The notes under the pieces: model-generated
Seen by the model: the letters and a program-made list of their open reading frames with translations, nothing else
Database searches by the model: none
What the model was told of the DNA's origin: nothing
Part shown: piece by piece, positions 26,681 to 35,405 of the stretch
How the letters are laid out: each line of letters opens with the position of its first letter
How positions within the stretch are numbered: position 1 is the stretch's first letter
Translations under genes and position numbers: made by a program
Assembly (NCBI GenBank): GCA_015664885.1
Contig: DQPL01000039.1
Location: 45,491-109,490 of the forward strand
Direction of reading: 5' to 3'
From: Gemmatimonadota bacterium
Lineage (GTDB): Bacteria > Gemmatimonadota > Gemmatimonadetes > Longimicrobiales > Gaopeijiaceae
DNA: 64,000 bases

Positions 26681-28486
26681 ATGCGTTCCATTGCTTTCTT
26701 GATCGTCATGTCGATGCTGTCCGTCATCCAGCTCGTTGCGCAAAGTCCCGTCCGATATTCGATCTCGTTTGCCAACCGAGCGCACCACGAAGCGGAAATC
26801 ACAGTCTCCTTCACGAATCTGGACGATCGACCGCTCCAGCTGAGAATGAGTCGCTCATCGCCTGGACGATACGCTTTACACGAGTTTGCGAAGAACGTCT
26901 ACAATTTTCGCGCCACGGGTGAGGGCGGGCGCGCGGTCACGGTGTCGCGTCCGGACAATCACCAGTGGGACGTAGCCCGACACGGTGGCGCGGTCTCCGT
27001 CACCTACACGCTGTACGGCGATCACGCCGACGGAACCTACGCGGGCATCGATCGCACACACGCGCACCTGAATATGCCGGCGACCTTCATGTGGGCGCGC
27101 GACACGGAAGCGCGGCCGATCGAGCTTGTCGTACAGGTCCCGGAGGGCAGCGCCTGGAGGGTGGCCACGCAGCTCGCAAGGACGGACGATCCCTTCAGGT
27201 TCGAGGCGCCGGATCTGCAGTACTTCCTGGACAGTCCCACAGAGGTCTCGGACTTCTGGGAGCGCACCTGGCAGCTCGATGGTCAAACCATCCGGGTCGC
27301 GCTGCATCACCAGGGTTCGCAGGAGGAAGCAGAGGAGTATTCCAGGGCAGCGGCTGCGATCGTCGAAGCCTCCAAGAGCGTATTCGGGGAACTCCCAGCC
27401 TTCGACTACGGCGAGTACACCTTCCTAGCCTGTTACTTGCCTTGGGTCGATGGCGACGGAATGGAGCACCGCAATTCGACAGTGCTCACGAGCACCAGCT
27501 CGCTTGCCAGTAACATGACAGGGGTGCTGGGCACCCTTGCACACGAGTTCTTCCATGCGTGGAACGTAGAGCGTATTCGACCGCGATCCCTGCAGCCGTT
27601 CGACTTCGAAGCCGCGAACATGTCCGGAGAGCTGTGGTTCGCCGAAGGCTTCACCAGCTACTACGACGACGTGTTGCTCTGGCGAGCCGGGGTCATCGAC
27701 GACGACTCCTTCGCTGGGCGCATGGGCCAAATCGCGAACAACGTGAGCAATGCGCGCGGCCGCGATTTCTTTTCGCCGATCGAAATGAGCCGGCAAGCCC
27801 TGTTCGTGGATGCCGCGACCTCGGTTGACCCGAACAACCGCAACAACACGTTCTTGTCGTACTACACGTGGGGCTCGGGAATCGGCATGGCGCTCGACCT
27901 GACGCTGCGCGCTCAGGTCCGAGGGGCGACGCTCGACGACGTCATGCGTGAGCTGTGGCGCGCACATGGCGTGACCGAGGTGCCCTACGAGGTACCGGAT
28001 GTCGAGCTGGCCCTCGCCCGAGTCACGGATGATCGCGAGTTCGCGCGCGACTTCTTCGACCGCTACGTGCGTGGGCGAGAGGCGCCCGACTTCCCGAGAC
28101 TACTCGCTTTGGCCGGAATCCGGATCACACCCGAGTTCCCGAATCGCGCGTGGCTCGGGTCGGGACTGGAGGTGAGTAGCGGCGACCTGATGCTGACGCA
28201 GACGCCGACCCTTGCCTCGCCTCTGTATCAGGCGGGCCTCGACCGGGGGGATCATGTTCTGGACATCGGGGGCGAAGACATCTCCTCTGAGGATGACCTG
28301 AGCGCGTACTTCGAGGATCACGAGGCGGGCGAGGTAGTCACCGTACGCTTCGAGAGTCGCGGCCAAGCGTTCGAGGCGAGCCTGACGCTGGGCACTAACC
28401 CTGCGCTCGCGGGGGAACTCGCACCTGACGCCGCATCCACCCCAGCGGAACGCGACTTCCTTCGTCGGTGGAAGGCGGGATCGTGA
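26681..28486 (+). CDS. M61-family metallopeptidase (glycyl-aminopeptidase type) with PDZ domain, exported
   Basis: 601 residues with a signal peptide (FLIVMSMLSVIQLVAQ). N-terminal beta domain to about residue 160. The gluzincin catalytic part has HEFFH at 288-292, followed by WNVERIRP, and the third ligand Glu is in ELWFAEGFTSYY about 30 residues on. Helical domain to about 480. A C-terminal PDZ follows (SPLYQAGLDRGDHVLDIGGEDI, GEVVTVRFESRGQ). The order and length match the M61 family (about 600). It probably degrades glycine-rich or short peptides in the periplasm. Its TGA overlaps the next start as GTGA. Confidence 0.93.
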   Translation: MRSIAFLIVMSMLSVIQLVAQSPVRYSISFANRAHHEAEITVSFTNLDDRPLQLRMSRSSPGRYALHEFAKNVYNFRATGEGGRAVTVSRPDNHQWDVARHGGAVSVTYTLYGDHADGTYAGIDRTHAHLNMPATFMWARDTEARPIELVVQVPEGSAWRVATQLARTDDPFRFEAPDLQYFLDSPTEVSDFWERTWQLDGQTIRVALHHQGSQEEAEEYSRAAAAIVEASKSVFGELPAFDYGEYTFLACYLPWVDGDGMEHRNSTVLTSTSSLASNMTGVLGTLAHEFFHAWNVERIRPRSLQPFDFEAANMSGELWFAEGFTSYYDDVLLWRAGVIDDDSFAGRMGQIANNVSNARGRDFFSPIEMSRQALFVDAATSVDPNNRNNTFLSYYTWGSGIGMALDLTLRAQVRGATLDDVMRELWRAHGVTEVPYEVPDVELALARVTDDREFARDFFDRYVRGREAPDFPRLLALAGIRITPEFPNRAWLGSGLEVSSGDLMLTQTPTLASPLYQAGLDRGDHVLDIGGEDISSEDDLSAYFEDHEAGEVVTVRFESRGQAFEASLTLGTNPALAGELAPDAASTPAERDFLRRWKAGS

Positions 28487-28959
28487 CCGCAGGTAGCGTG
28501 GAAGGCCACGACTTCAGCTCTCTTGTAGGAACCCAACTCGACCGCCTAGCGCGCGAGGTCGAGGCATACGACGACGAGTCCGACTTGTGGGTGGTCCGTG
28601 GCGCGCAAAAAAACTCGGCGGGCACGCTCGTGCTACACGTATGCGGCTTTCTCCACCACTTCATCGGTGCCGCGTTGGGCCGAAACGGCTACGTGCGTGA
28701 CCGCCCCGCGGAGTTCAGCGACCAGGTCAGCCGTGCCGAGCTACTCGAGCGGATCGAGCACTGCAGCCACGTCGTCACCGGTGTCCTGGACGGACTCGAC
28801 ACCGACGCCTTGGAAGCCGAGTACCCAGGAGAGGCTCCAGCGAGAATGACCGGCATCCGCACACGTCCCTTCCTAGTGCACTTGGTGTGGCACATGGGCT
28901 GGCACCTCGGCCACATCTACTACCACCGTCTCGGAGGCAGCCCGGCCGACACCGCCTAG
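28483..28959 (+). CDS. DinB-superfamily protein
   Basis: 158 residues from GTG 28483, which overlaps the M61 stop (GTGA); an alternative GTG is at 28468. This is a four-helix-bundle DinB/DUF1572-like protein. The metal-binding His triad can be read as HVCGFLHHFIGA near residue 47 and LVHLVWHMGWHLGHIYYHR near 130. The family includes bacillithiol- and mycothiol-dependent S-transferases. With bshA in the same window a thiol-transferase role is attractive but unproven. Translational coupling to the peptidase suggests co-expression. Confidence 0.82.
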   Translation: MTAGSVEGHDFSSLVGTQLDRLAREVEAYDDESDLWVVRGAQKNSAGTLVLHVCGFLHHFIGAALGRNGYVRDRPAEFSDQVSRAELLERIEHCSHVVTGVLDGLDTDALEAEYPGEAPARMTGIRTRPFLVHLVWHMGWHLGHIYYHRLGGSPADTA

Positions 28960-29281
28960 GGGCAGGCCGGCGGGCCATGGCATAGGGGCAAGCCACGGGA
29001 TCCCGCATCGACTTCTCCCGGTGTCCTGTGTGCCAGCCTGTGGGAACCGACGCGTGGGTTGTGCTCAGAGCGCGCATGCGTAACCTGCGCCCGGGCTCCG
29101 AAGACGGGCAACGTGGACCGCGAAGCGGCCCGCGTGCGAGCGCAGCGAGCGACTGCCCGCGCAGGAGCCTTAGCCCCCCGCGACATAAGCAGAAGCGCCC
29201 ACCCCAGCACACCCGGACCAACCAGCTTGAGCCGAAGCGCGGCGAGTAGAGCCCACGCGGCGGTCCCCAAAACCGGGCTGA
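28960..29281. other. Intergenic stretch without a recognisable gene
   Basis: About 320 bp between the DinB gene and the convergent amidohydrolase. Open frames exist on both strands because of the high GC, but none has a start, ribosome-binding site or family resemblance. Bases near 29090-29160 (AGCGGCCCGCGTGCGAGC, GCGAGCGACTGCCCGC) are rich in short inverted GC pairs. No oligo-T terminator is seen. It may be transcribed spacer of the two converging units. Confidence 0.5.
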
Positions 29282-31321
29282 CTAGTTCCGCCCTCTCCGA
29301 AGCACCCGACCCGCCCGGATGTTGCGATACTGCCCGTTTTCCACCGCGATCGCCCCATTCACCAACACCCAGTCGATCCCTACCGGATACTGGTGCGGCT
29401 CCTCGAAGGTGGCCTGATCGGCAACCGTCGCAGGATCGAAAATCACCACGTCGGCAAACCAGCCCTCTCGTAGCTGGCCGCGCTCGCGCAGCCCCATCCT
29501 TTCTGCGGGCATCGTGCTCATCTTGCGCACGGCTTGCTCCAGCGAGATCACTCCTTTGTCCCTCGCGTAGAGGCCGAGCACGCGCGGGAAAGTGCCATAC
29601 CAGCGCGGGTGAGGGTGTCCCTCGCCGGGCTGCGTCAGGCGGCCGTCCGACGCGATCATCGTGAAGGGGTGGGCCATGATGCGTTCCACGTCCTCCTCGC
29701 TCATGGCGTGGAAAATCGCACTGGCTCCGCCCCTTCGAACGGCTTCGATCACGAGGCGGGCGCCGGTCTCGGGCGTCGAGGCGAGCCCCTCTCTCATCGC
29801 CCAATCGTGCAGCGTCTTGCCCTCGAGCGAGCGGTCCCACCGCACGATAGCGAATTGGACCCGCCTGAGGTCGTTGCCGCCCCGGTCATTGATGATGTTG
29901 AACTCGATGCCCGAGAGAATGCTGTCGGCGAGCGCGGGGTCCTCCATGCGCTGCAACAAGTCACCGGTCCCGCCGGCCATCGCCCAGGCGGGAATCAGGA
30001 TCGTGATGCCGGTATAGCTGGCGGTGTACGGGTATTGGTCGATCATCGCATCGGTCCCGGCGGCACGCGCGGAGTCGACCATGGCGAGCGTTTTCACCGA
30101 CGCCCCCCACGTGGGTTGGCCGACCACCTTGTGATGCGTCAGCACGATGGGGATGTTCGCGCGCTTGCCGATCTCGAGTGCCTCTCCGACACCCTCGAGC
30201 AGGCCGAGGCCCTCCTCGCGGAGGTGCGACGTGTAGAAGCCCCCCATCCGACCGGCGACTTCGGAGAGAGCCACCACCTCGTCCAGCTCGGAGAAGGCGC
30301 CCGGCAGGTACTTGAGGCCCGTGGAGATCGCCCATGCGCCCTCGTCCATGGCCTGCGCGACCATCCCCTTCATGCGCTCAAGCTCGCTCGCGGTGGGGGC
30401 TCGGTTCTCCAGACCCATGACCTCGCGCCGTACGGTGTTGTGCCCGACCATGAAGCCCACATTCATCCCGACTCCAACGGACGCGGCCAGTTCCAGGTGC
30501 TCTGCGAAAGGCCACGGCCCCCCCCCGTCGGGTCCACCCAGTGCGGTCGTCACGCCCTGCCGCACATGGCTCTCGGCGCCGGGCAGCCTCAGCAGCGGGT
30601 CGAGGTGCGCATGCAGATCGATGAATCCGGGAGCTACGACCAGCCCGGTTGCGTCGATCGTGCGGCTCGCCCTCTCGGGATCCAGGGGCGTGCGCGAGAC
30701 TCTCACGATCCGGTCGTCCACGATCGCCACATCGGCCGAGAAGCCCGGTCGTCCGGTGCCGTTCATCACCGTGCCGCCCTGAATGAGCAGGTCCCAGTCC
30801 GCGCCAGTCTCCAGGCGGATGTAGGTCCCGTCGAAGGAGGTGGTCCACACGGTCCCACCATCGGCGGACAATTCCCAGAGCTGCCGCACGCGGTCTCGGC
30901 CTCCGTCGATACGCGACCAGGTGATGCGGTTGAGCGTCACGATCCCCGCCGCGTCCACAGTTTCGCCTTGCATGACCATGCGGTCGTCTTGGTATCCGCC
31001 CTCGAGTTGCAGCAGCGCCCCCTGGTTGTCCACCCAGGTCTGGTGCCACACGCCGCGCGTTTGGTCGAAGATGTTGAGACTTTTCCCTTCGTAGCCGGAC
31101 GGTGTCGTGTAGTGCTCCTGGAGAACACACTCGCCGAGCACGAGCGAGAGCGTGTTGTGCCCCGCTAGCGCGCCCGTCGCGGCCCGCACCATCCACCGGC
31201 CTTCCCAGAAATCGAAGTGGCGGTTGGCCTCGGCGGAGCAGGGTCTCTGCGCGCTGAGCGGGGGAGCCGCGGATGCCAGACTCAAGGTCAGCATCATCAG
31301 CGGGAAGCAGACTGGGCGCAT
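29282..31321 (-). CDS. Exported D-aminoacylase-type amidohydrolase fused to an N-terminal DUF1579-like domain
   Basis: 679 residues with signal peptide (FPLMMLTLSLASAAPPLSAQ). Residues about 28-170 form a lipocalin-like domain of DUF1579 type (HFDFWEGRWMV, GVWHQTWVDNQGALLQLEGG, FDGTYIR). From about 175 (DWDLLIQGGTVMNGTGRPG) it is an N-acyl-D-amino-acid deacylase-type amidohydrolase. Metal ligands are GFIDLHAHLDP near 236, His at VLTHHKVVG near 410, and IASDGRLTQPGEGHPHPRWYGTF near 580. The fused front domain is not part of ordinary D-aminoacylases (about 480-530 residues), so this is a domain fusion. It may release D-amino acids or process N-acyl compounds outside the cytosol. Confidence 0.9.
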   Translation of the reverse strand: MRPVCFPLMMLTLSLASAAPPLSAQRPCSAEANRHFDFWEGRWMVRAATGALAGHNTLSLVLGECVLQEHYTTPSGYEGKSLNIFDQTRGVWHQTWVDNQGALLQLEGGYQDDRMVMQGETVDAAGIVTLNRITWSRIDGGRDRVRQLWELSADGGTVWTTSFDGTYIRLETGADWDLLIQGGTVMNGTGRPGFSADVAIVDDRIVRVSRTPLDPERASRTIDATGLVVAPGFIDLHAHLDPLLRLPGAESHVRQGVTTALGGPDGGGPWPFAEHLELAASVGVGMNVGFMVGHNTVRREVMGLENRAPTASELERMKGMVAQAMDEGAWAISTGLKYLPGAFSELDEVVALSEVAGRMGGFYTSHLREEGLGLLEGVGEALEIGKRANIPIVLTHHKVVGQPTWGASVKTLAMVDSARAAGTDAMIDQYPYTASYTGITILIPAWAMAGGTGDLLQRMEDPALADSILSGIEFNIINDRGGNDLRRVQFAIVRWDRSLEGKTLHDWAMREGLASTPETGARLVIEAVRRGGASAIFHAMSEEDVERIMAHPFTMIASDGRLTQPGEGHPHPRWYGTFPRVLGLYARDKGVISLEQAVRKMSTMPAERMGLRERGQLREGWFADVVIFDPATVADQATFEEPHQYPVGIDWVLVNGAIAVENGQYRNIRAGRVLRRGRN

Positions 31322-31383
31322 GCGTTTCTCCGGAGCTGTTCGGACTAGTTAGCCAAGGTGCCGCCTCATGTACGTCCCGGCCA

Positions 31384-31401
31384 GATCCCGATGTCGGGAT
31401 C
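31384..31401. promoter_or_regulatory. Perfect 18-bp palindrome, possible operator or hairpin
   Basis: GATCCCGATGTCGGGATC consists of two 8-bp arms around TG. It lies in the 386-bp gap between the amidohydrolase start and the kinase remnant. No T-run follows it. A second short palindrome, TTGATATCAA, lies at 31488-31497 in an AT-rich patch. Either could be a regulator site for the amidohydrolase gene. The rest of 31322-31707 shows no gene I can support. Confidence 0.35.
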
Positions 31402-31707
31402 GGGGACTGTTCGGCTGTGGGACGCACTTTCGCGCAGGCGAACGGCTACGCTCATCGATTGGAGGTGAGGTGAATAGCGCTAATATCTTGATATCAAACG
31501 TGTTACCCTAGTTGTTCACGCCTTGGCACGCCCCTTCCTATAGAGGATCACGTCTGAGCGAATGTGGCTCGGCCGGGGGGACGTGTGATGTGGATGGGTG
31601 GTGTCGGTGATCAGCCCGCCGGGTCCGGTCGAGCTTTTTCGCTCAGGACCATGGATAGAGACCAGAATCGAGGGGACGAAGGCGTGAGGACGACGACAAG
31701 AATTGGA

Positions 31708-31956
31708 ATGAACGAGAGGATTGCGACGCGGGCGCGAAAGCTCCACATCCTGGTGGAGGCCGAGGGCCCGGGTCTCAGCGATACAGGCAACCTCTTTGTG
31801 CCCTTCTTTACCACCAAGCAGGGCGGATCCGGTATCGGTCTGGTGCTGTCGCGCCAAATTGCGGAAGGCCACGGAGGCACGCTCGAGCTCGAGAATCGCG
31901 CCCAAGGTAGGGGTGCTCGAGCGCGCATCATACTCCCCCTCGATCCGACGAGCTGA
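31708..31956 (+). pseudogene. Remnant of a sensor histidine kinase: ATPase C-terminus only
   Basis: About 83 codons carry the end of a HATPase_c domain: EGPGLSDTGNLFVPFFTTK (G1 and F boxes), GGSGIGLVLSRQIAEGHGG (G2 box) and a final ARIILPL strand. The phospho-acceptor His domain, N box and all sensor domains are missing. The open frame extends to 31564 but has no kinase character there. The match in the retained part resembles NtrY/PAS-type hybrid kinases. It cannot autophosphorylate. It is followed 79 bases later by another composite remnant. Confidence 0.75.
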
Positions 31957-32034
31957 CAAAGGTCCGCAACCGTTCGCACGAACGCTGTGTCCCACGTTTG
32001 GAAGAGATAGAAACGGCGATCAACGAGTTCCTCT

Positions 32035-32401
32035 TTGACAGAACTACAACTGATCGAACGGCCGAGCAAAGGCGATCAACAAGCCTTTCGAGCCCTTTAC
32101 GATGCGAACGTGGACAAGGATATACCGCCTTGCCTACCGAATGGCTGGAGAGGAGGACCAGGACTTCAACCTCGTGATCCTCGACCTGGCAACGCCGGGC
32201 CTCCATGGCCGCGCAGTGCTACATCAGGTGCGCGGGTCGGTCGAAACGGCCGCGCTGCCGGTCCTGATCCGAACCGGCACCGGCAGCGATCAGATCGAAG
32301 CCGAGCTGCTCGAAGCTGGAGCGGATGACTACGTCGAGAAGTCACTCGATGCGGATCGCTTCATGGCCCGGGTGCATGCTGTGCTCCGGCGGGCGATGTA
32401 G
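32035..32401 (+). pseudogene. Composite remnant: ECF sigma-factor start joined to receiver-domain end, with a frameshift
   Basis: From TTG 32035 the text is LTELQLIERPSKGDQQAFRALYDANVD, the first helix of an ECF sigma factor. One extra base near 32116 then shifts the frame, and the next frame continues the same helix as RIYRLAYRMAGEED. Directly after, at about 32160, the sequence becomes the second half of a response-regulator receiver: FNLVILDLATPGLHG (phospho-acceptor Asp), PVLIRTGTG and GADDYVEKSLDADRFMARVHAVLRR. Neither the sigma regions 2-4 nor the receiver's first strand with its acidic pair is present. A deletion joined two genes. Not expected to be functional. Confidence 0.72.
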
Positions 32402-32433
32402 CGTCGTGGGCAGGACCCGGCTACACGTTGCTC

Positions 32434-33141
32434 CTATGGATCGAGTGGGGCTAACGGCAGCACCAGTACCAGCGATAGCGACCAGGGACTCGCGTCGTCC
32501 AGAAAGCGCTCATCCCCGATCAAGTCGCCCGTCCTGGGCAGACCCGTCGCGAGGTAGTCGATAGAGAGCTCAGCTTCCGCATTTCGTAGCCAGTTACCCT
32601 CCGGAAGCCAGTTGAAGAGGTGGAGCGCGGTGTCCCACTCAAAGTCGAGCTTGTGCGTGTAAACGCTTGATGAGCTCGGCAGTTCACCTGGGCTGAACTT
32701 GTCGACGATGTCGAAGTGGGAGGACAGCCAACCCCCGGTTTGATCGGAGTCGACCAGATCGAGGTTGAGCTCGAACTCGAGCTCCACTGCATTGTCGCGA
32801 ATGTCATCCCGGCCCAGCTCTGCGGCTGTCGCGCCCGTAAATGGGTGCTCGGAGGTCGTCGCGAACGGCACAAAGATCACCTCCAGCGTCAGACCTACTC
32901 TCGGGATCTCCGTGGGCACGCCCAGCGCGAAAATGAGCTCGAAAACGGTCTCTATTTGCGTCCGCTCGACGACTCCATCGACCTCTACCCGTGCCCGGCT
33001 GCCAAGGTTGTCGAACGTGAGCGTAGGCTCGATCTTCAGTTCAGGCATGCACAGGAACGTACATGCTTCGCCTTCTTGGGCTGCTAGCGCCGGCGCCGAC
33101 AAGCCGGCCGCGGCAAGCGCGATGAGCGCGGAGGTCTTCAT
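32434..33141 (-). CDS. Exported protein of unknown function, likely outer-membrane or periplasmic beta protein
   Basis: 235 residues with a signal peptide (LIALAAAGLSAPALAAQEG). Two Cys follow soon after (CTFLC). The remainder alternates polar and hydrophobic residues in strand-length runs (PTLTFDNLGSRARVEVDGV, VELEFELNLDLVDS, WSLSLVLVLPLAPLDP). The terminal strand has no aromatic final residue, so a classical barrel insertion signal is missing. Sixteen bases separate it from the upstream cytochrome gene in the same direction, so it is probably in the cytochrome operon. No named family recognised. Confidence 0.65.
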   Translation of the reverse strand: MKTSALIALAAAGLSAPALAAQEGEACTFLCMPELKIEPTLTFDNLGSRARVEVDGVVERTQIETVFELIFALGVPTEIPRVGLTLEVIFVPFATTSEHPFTGATAAELGRDDIRDNAVELEFELNLDLVDSDQTGGWLSSHFDIVDKFSPGELPSSSSVYTHKLDFEWDTALHLFNWLPEGNWLRNAEAELSIDYLATGLPRTGDLIGDERFLDDASPWSLSLVLVLPLAPLDP

Positions 33142-33157
33142 GGTCGTGCTACCCCTA

Positions 33158-35281
33158 CTACCTGAACGGAAGCTCGTTCACTACATGGCATGTTCCGCAG
33201 GAGCCCGTGTAAGGAATGGGCATGGCCCTTCCCGGTGGCAAGCCCCTGACGCCGATGTTCGTTTTCAACGGGACATCGAAGACATGGGAGTTTAGTGGGC
33301 CTTCCCAGTACGCGTTGTTCTGTTCATCCGTGGCATCGGCATAAGGAGGCGTCTCGATCATCCTGCCAAAGCTTCCCGCAATGCCGCCGGTGTTGGCAGT
33401 TCCGGGCATGTGGCAGTCGATACAGCGAGTTTGATGCCCCTTCATCTTGGCGTTTAGTTCGGCTTCCATGTGAGACAGCAGGTCCACGCTGTGACATCTC
33501 TGGCACAGGGGGGAATTGGAGTCGTCCGGGTCGTGGATGAGCGATCGGTCGTAGGGTGTGCCACCATGCATGTCGTGGCAGTCTGCGCAAGTGACCAGCA
33601 AGCGATCGTTTCTGTACATCTTGGACTTGATGAAATCCGAATACTGCTGGTGAGGCTTGCTCGAGTGGATATCGTCAGGCCAGATGTTGTTCTCTCTGCC
33701 CGGCCCCTGCATGGTAGGCCCTTTCTTGACTGGGTCGGTATACTCGCTAATCAGCGTGTGGCGGCTTATTCCGGGCCTCGCTAGCTCTCCGGCCACGTTG
33801 AGCGCCTGGGTGTAACCGATGGTTGCTCCGCCGTACCCTTGGCGTCTGTCGTGGCACCTGCCGCAAACCACGCTGGACCGCTCTGCTGAAAGATATTTCG
33901 GGTTGACGATGAAGCGGGACCGTCCTTCGTTTGCGACGTGTTCCGACCCCGGACCGTGGCAATTCTCGCAGCCGATATTGATCTCGTCCGGCTCGGGGTC
34001 ATCGTCGATGTTCATCGCCCCGCCCGGGTCATTGACGGCGCGAACGAGAAACTGGCCGGTAGCCTGGTCTTCGTAGCGTTCCCAGCCCGTTAGATGACAG
34101 CTGGCGCACATCGCCTGGACGGTATTCGTGTTGACGGGCGGAGCCTTGATGAGATCGTCCGCGGTCCCATATCGCTCGTCCTCGCCAGCACCCCACCACA
34201 AGTAGAATTTATAGTCGTGCCACACGCGCCGGGCTCTGTTCAGCCTATTGTCACGTCCGGTCATGTTGTACCGGAGCACGGTGTACCAACCCAGCCGAAG
34301 CCCTAGGTCCGATGGAACCGAGACGATGTACCGCTGGTCGTGAACCGCCCCGCCGTATAGAAGCTTTATCTCCAGGTGCGCCGGGCTATTCGGGTCCGCT
34401 GGGTTGAGGCTGTTGACCAGCGTTATGTAGTATTTGCCGTCGTCGCTGTTCTTCCACAGGTAGACGTCGGCGTAGGTGGTCTCGATCGGCAGGCGAGAAT
34501 CGCCAACTGCCCGCAATTTGAACTTGTCGTTGTTCCTCTGGGCATCGTAGTCGCCCAACTCGAGGTGTGTTCCGTTCGCGTAGTCGTCGGTTTCGCGGAA
34601 GGATTCGAGTGCCTTGAAGTAATCCGGGTGTTTGGAAAAATCCTGCATCGGGCCCGGGGCCCCCGGTACGGTCCATCCGATCTTGTGAGCGGTTTCTTGC
34701 CAATGGCGTTCATCTTGATGGCATGTCAGGCATGTCGAGCTACCGACAGCTCTGGCGGCCGGAGACGGGCTGCTCGAGAGCCTGATCGCCATGGATGCAC
34801 CGCGCAGCTGGTCGGCGGCGTAGCTTGTTCTGCTCTGCTCGCCGCCGGGCAAGTGTTCAGTGTCTGCTTCGGTGGGTGTTACATGAATGAAGAAGCTGCC
34901 ATCGGGCACGTTTGCAATGACGAACTCGCCCTCTGCGTTCGTCGTCGATTGCGGAAAATCTGCTCCGCCTAGTCGGATCGCGTCCTCCAGCGGTTCATCG
35001 TAGGCCTCCGCCGGGTATGGTGAAGCATAAATGGCACTGGCGGTCATTTGCGTGCTGATGTCAATCGCAGCGGTTGGCACTAGATGGACCGTAGCACCGA
35101 CGACCGGATGGCCGGGATTGGTGGCCTCGCCGCCGACGACCAAAGCACCCGAGGCGCTCAACACCTGACCGGCGAATTCATTGGGCTGAGTAGTGGCCGG
35201 GAGCATCAACCCTGTAATGACCATCACGCTGAGCAGCGATGCCGCCAGGCTGAGTAGCTTTATGGCGACGTGTCGGTGCAT
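33158..35281 (-). CDS. Eight-heme c-type cytochrome with N-terminal carboxypeptidase-regulatory-like domain
   Basis: 707 residues from ATG 35281, preceded by AAGGTGAG; the 35320 start adds only 13 unrelated residues. A membrane or signal segment (AIKLLSLAASLLSVMVITGLML) comes first, then a CarboxypepD_reg-like beta-sandwich around 30-150 (GATVHLVP, TNAEGEFVIANVPDGSF). Eight CxxCH heme sites follow: CLTCH, CASCH, CENCH, CGRCH, CADCH, CQRCH, CIDCH and CGTCH. The CENCHGPGSEH and CIDCHMPG contexts resemble the cytochrome c554/octaheme group. Extracytoplasmic electron carrier or reductase; the substrate is not evident. Divergent from a porin and upstream of a probable periplasmic protein. Confidence 0.93.
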   Translation of the reverse strand: MHRHVAIKLLSLAASLLSVMVITGLMLPATTQPNEFAGQVLSASGALVVGGEATNPGHPVVGATVHLVPTAAIDISTQMTASAIYASPYPAEAYDEPLEDAIRLGGADFPQSTTNAEGEFVIANVPDGSFFIHVTPTEADTEHLPGGEQSRTSYAADQLRGASMAIRLSSSPSPAARAVGSSTCLTCHQDERHWQETAHKIGWTVPGAPGPMQDFSKHPDYFKALESFRETDDYANGTHLELGDYDAQRNNDKFKLRAVGDSRLPIETTYADVYLWKNSDDGKYYITLVNSLNPADPNSPAHLEIKLLYGGAVHDQRYIVSVPSDLGLRLGWYTVLRYNMTGRDNRLNRARRVWHDYKFYLWWGAGEDERYGTADDLIKAPPVNTNTVQAMCASCHLTGWERYEDQATGQFLVRAVNDPGGAMNIDDDPEPDEINIGCENCHGPGSEHVANEGRSRFIVNPKYLSAERSSVVCGRCHDRRQGYGGATIGYTQALNVAGELARPGISRHTLISEYTDPVKKGPTMQGPGRENNIWPDDIHSSKPHQQYSDFIKSKMYRNDRLLVTCADCHDMHGGTPYDRSLIHDPDDSNSPLCQRCHSVDLLSHMEAELNAKMKGHQTRCIDCHMPGTANTGGIAGSFGRMIETPPYADATDEQNNAYWEGPLNSHVFDVPLKTNIGVRGLPPGRAMPIPYTGSCGTCHVVNELPFR

Positions 35282-35405
35282 CTCACCTTCGTGTCTGATC
35301 GGGAATTGGCCGCAGCACATCTGATTCGGCGGAACGGTAACCTCGGAGCGCGGATTGTGCGATCATCCGTACCTTCTTTGGGTAGACGGGCCTGGAGGCC
35401 ATCGC

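Noticed and set aside
29534..31168. 544-codon plus-strand ORF
   Set aside because: Complete overlap with the amidohydrolase on the other strand, which has signal peptide, catalytic motifs and full length; the plus frame has none.
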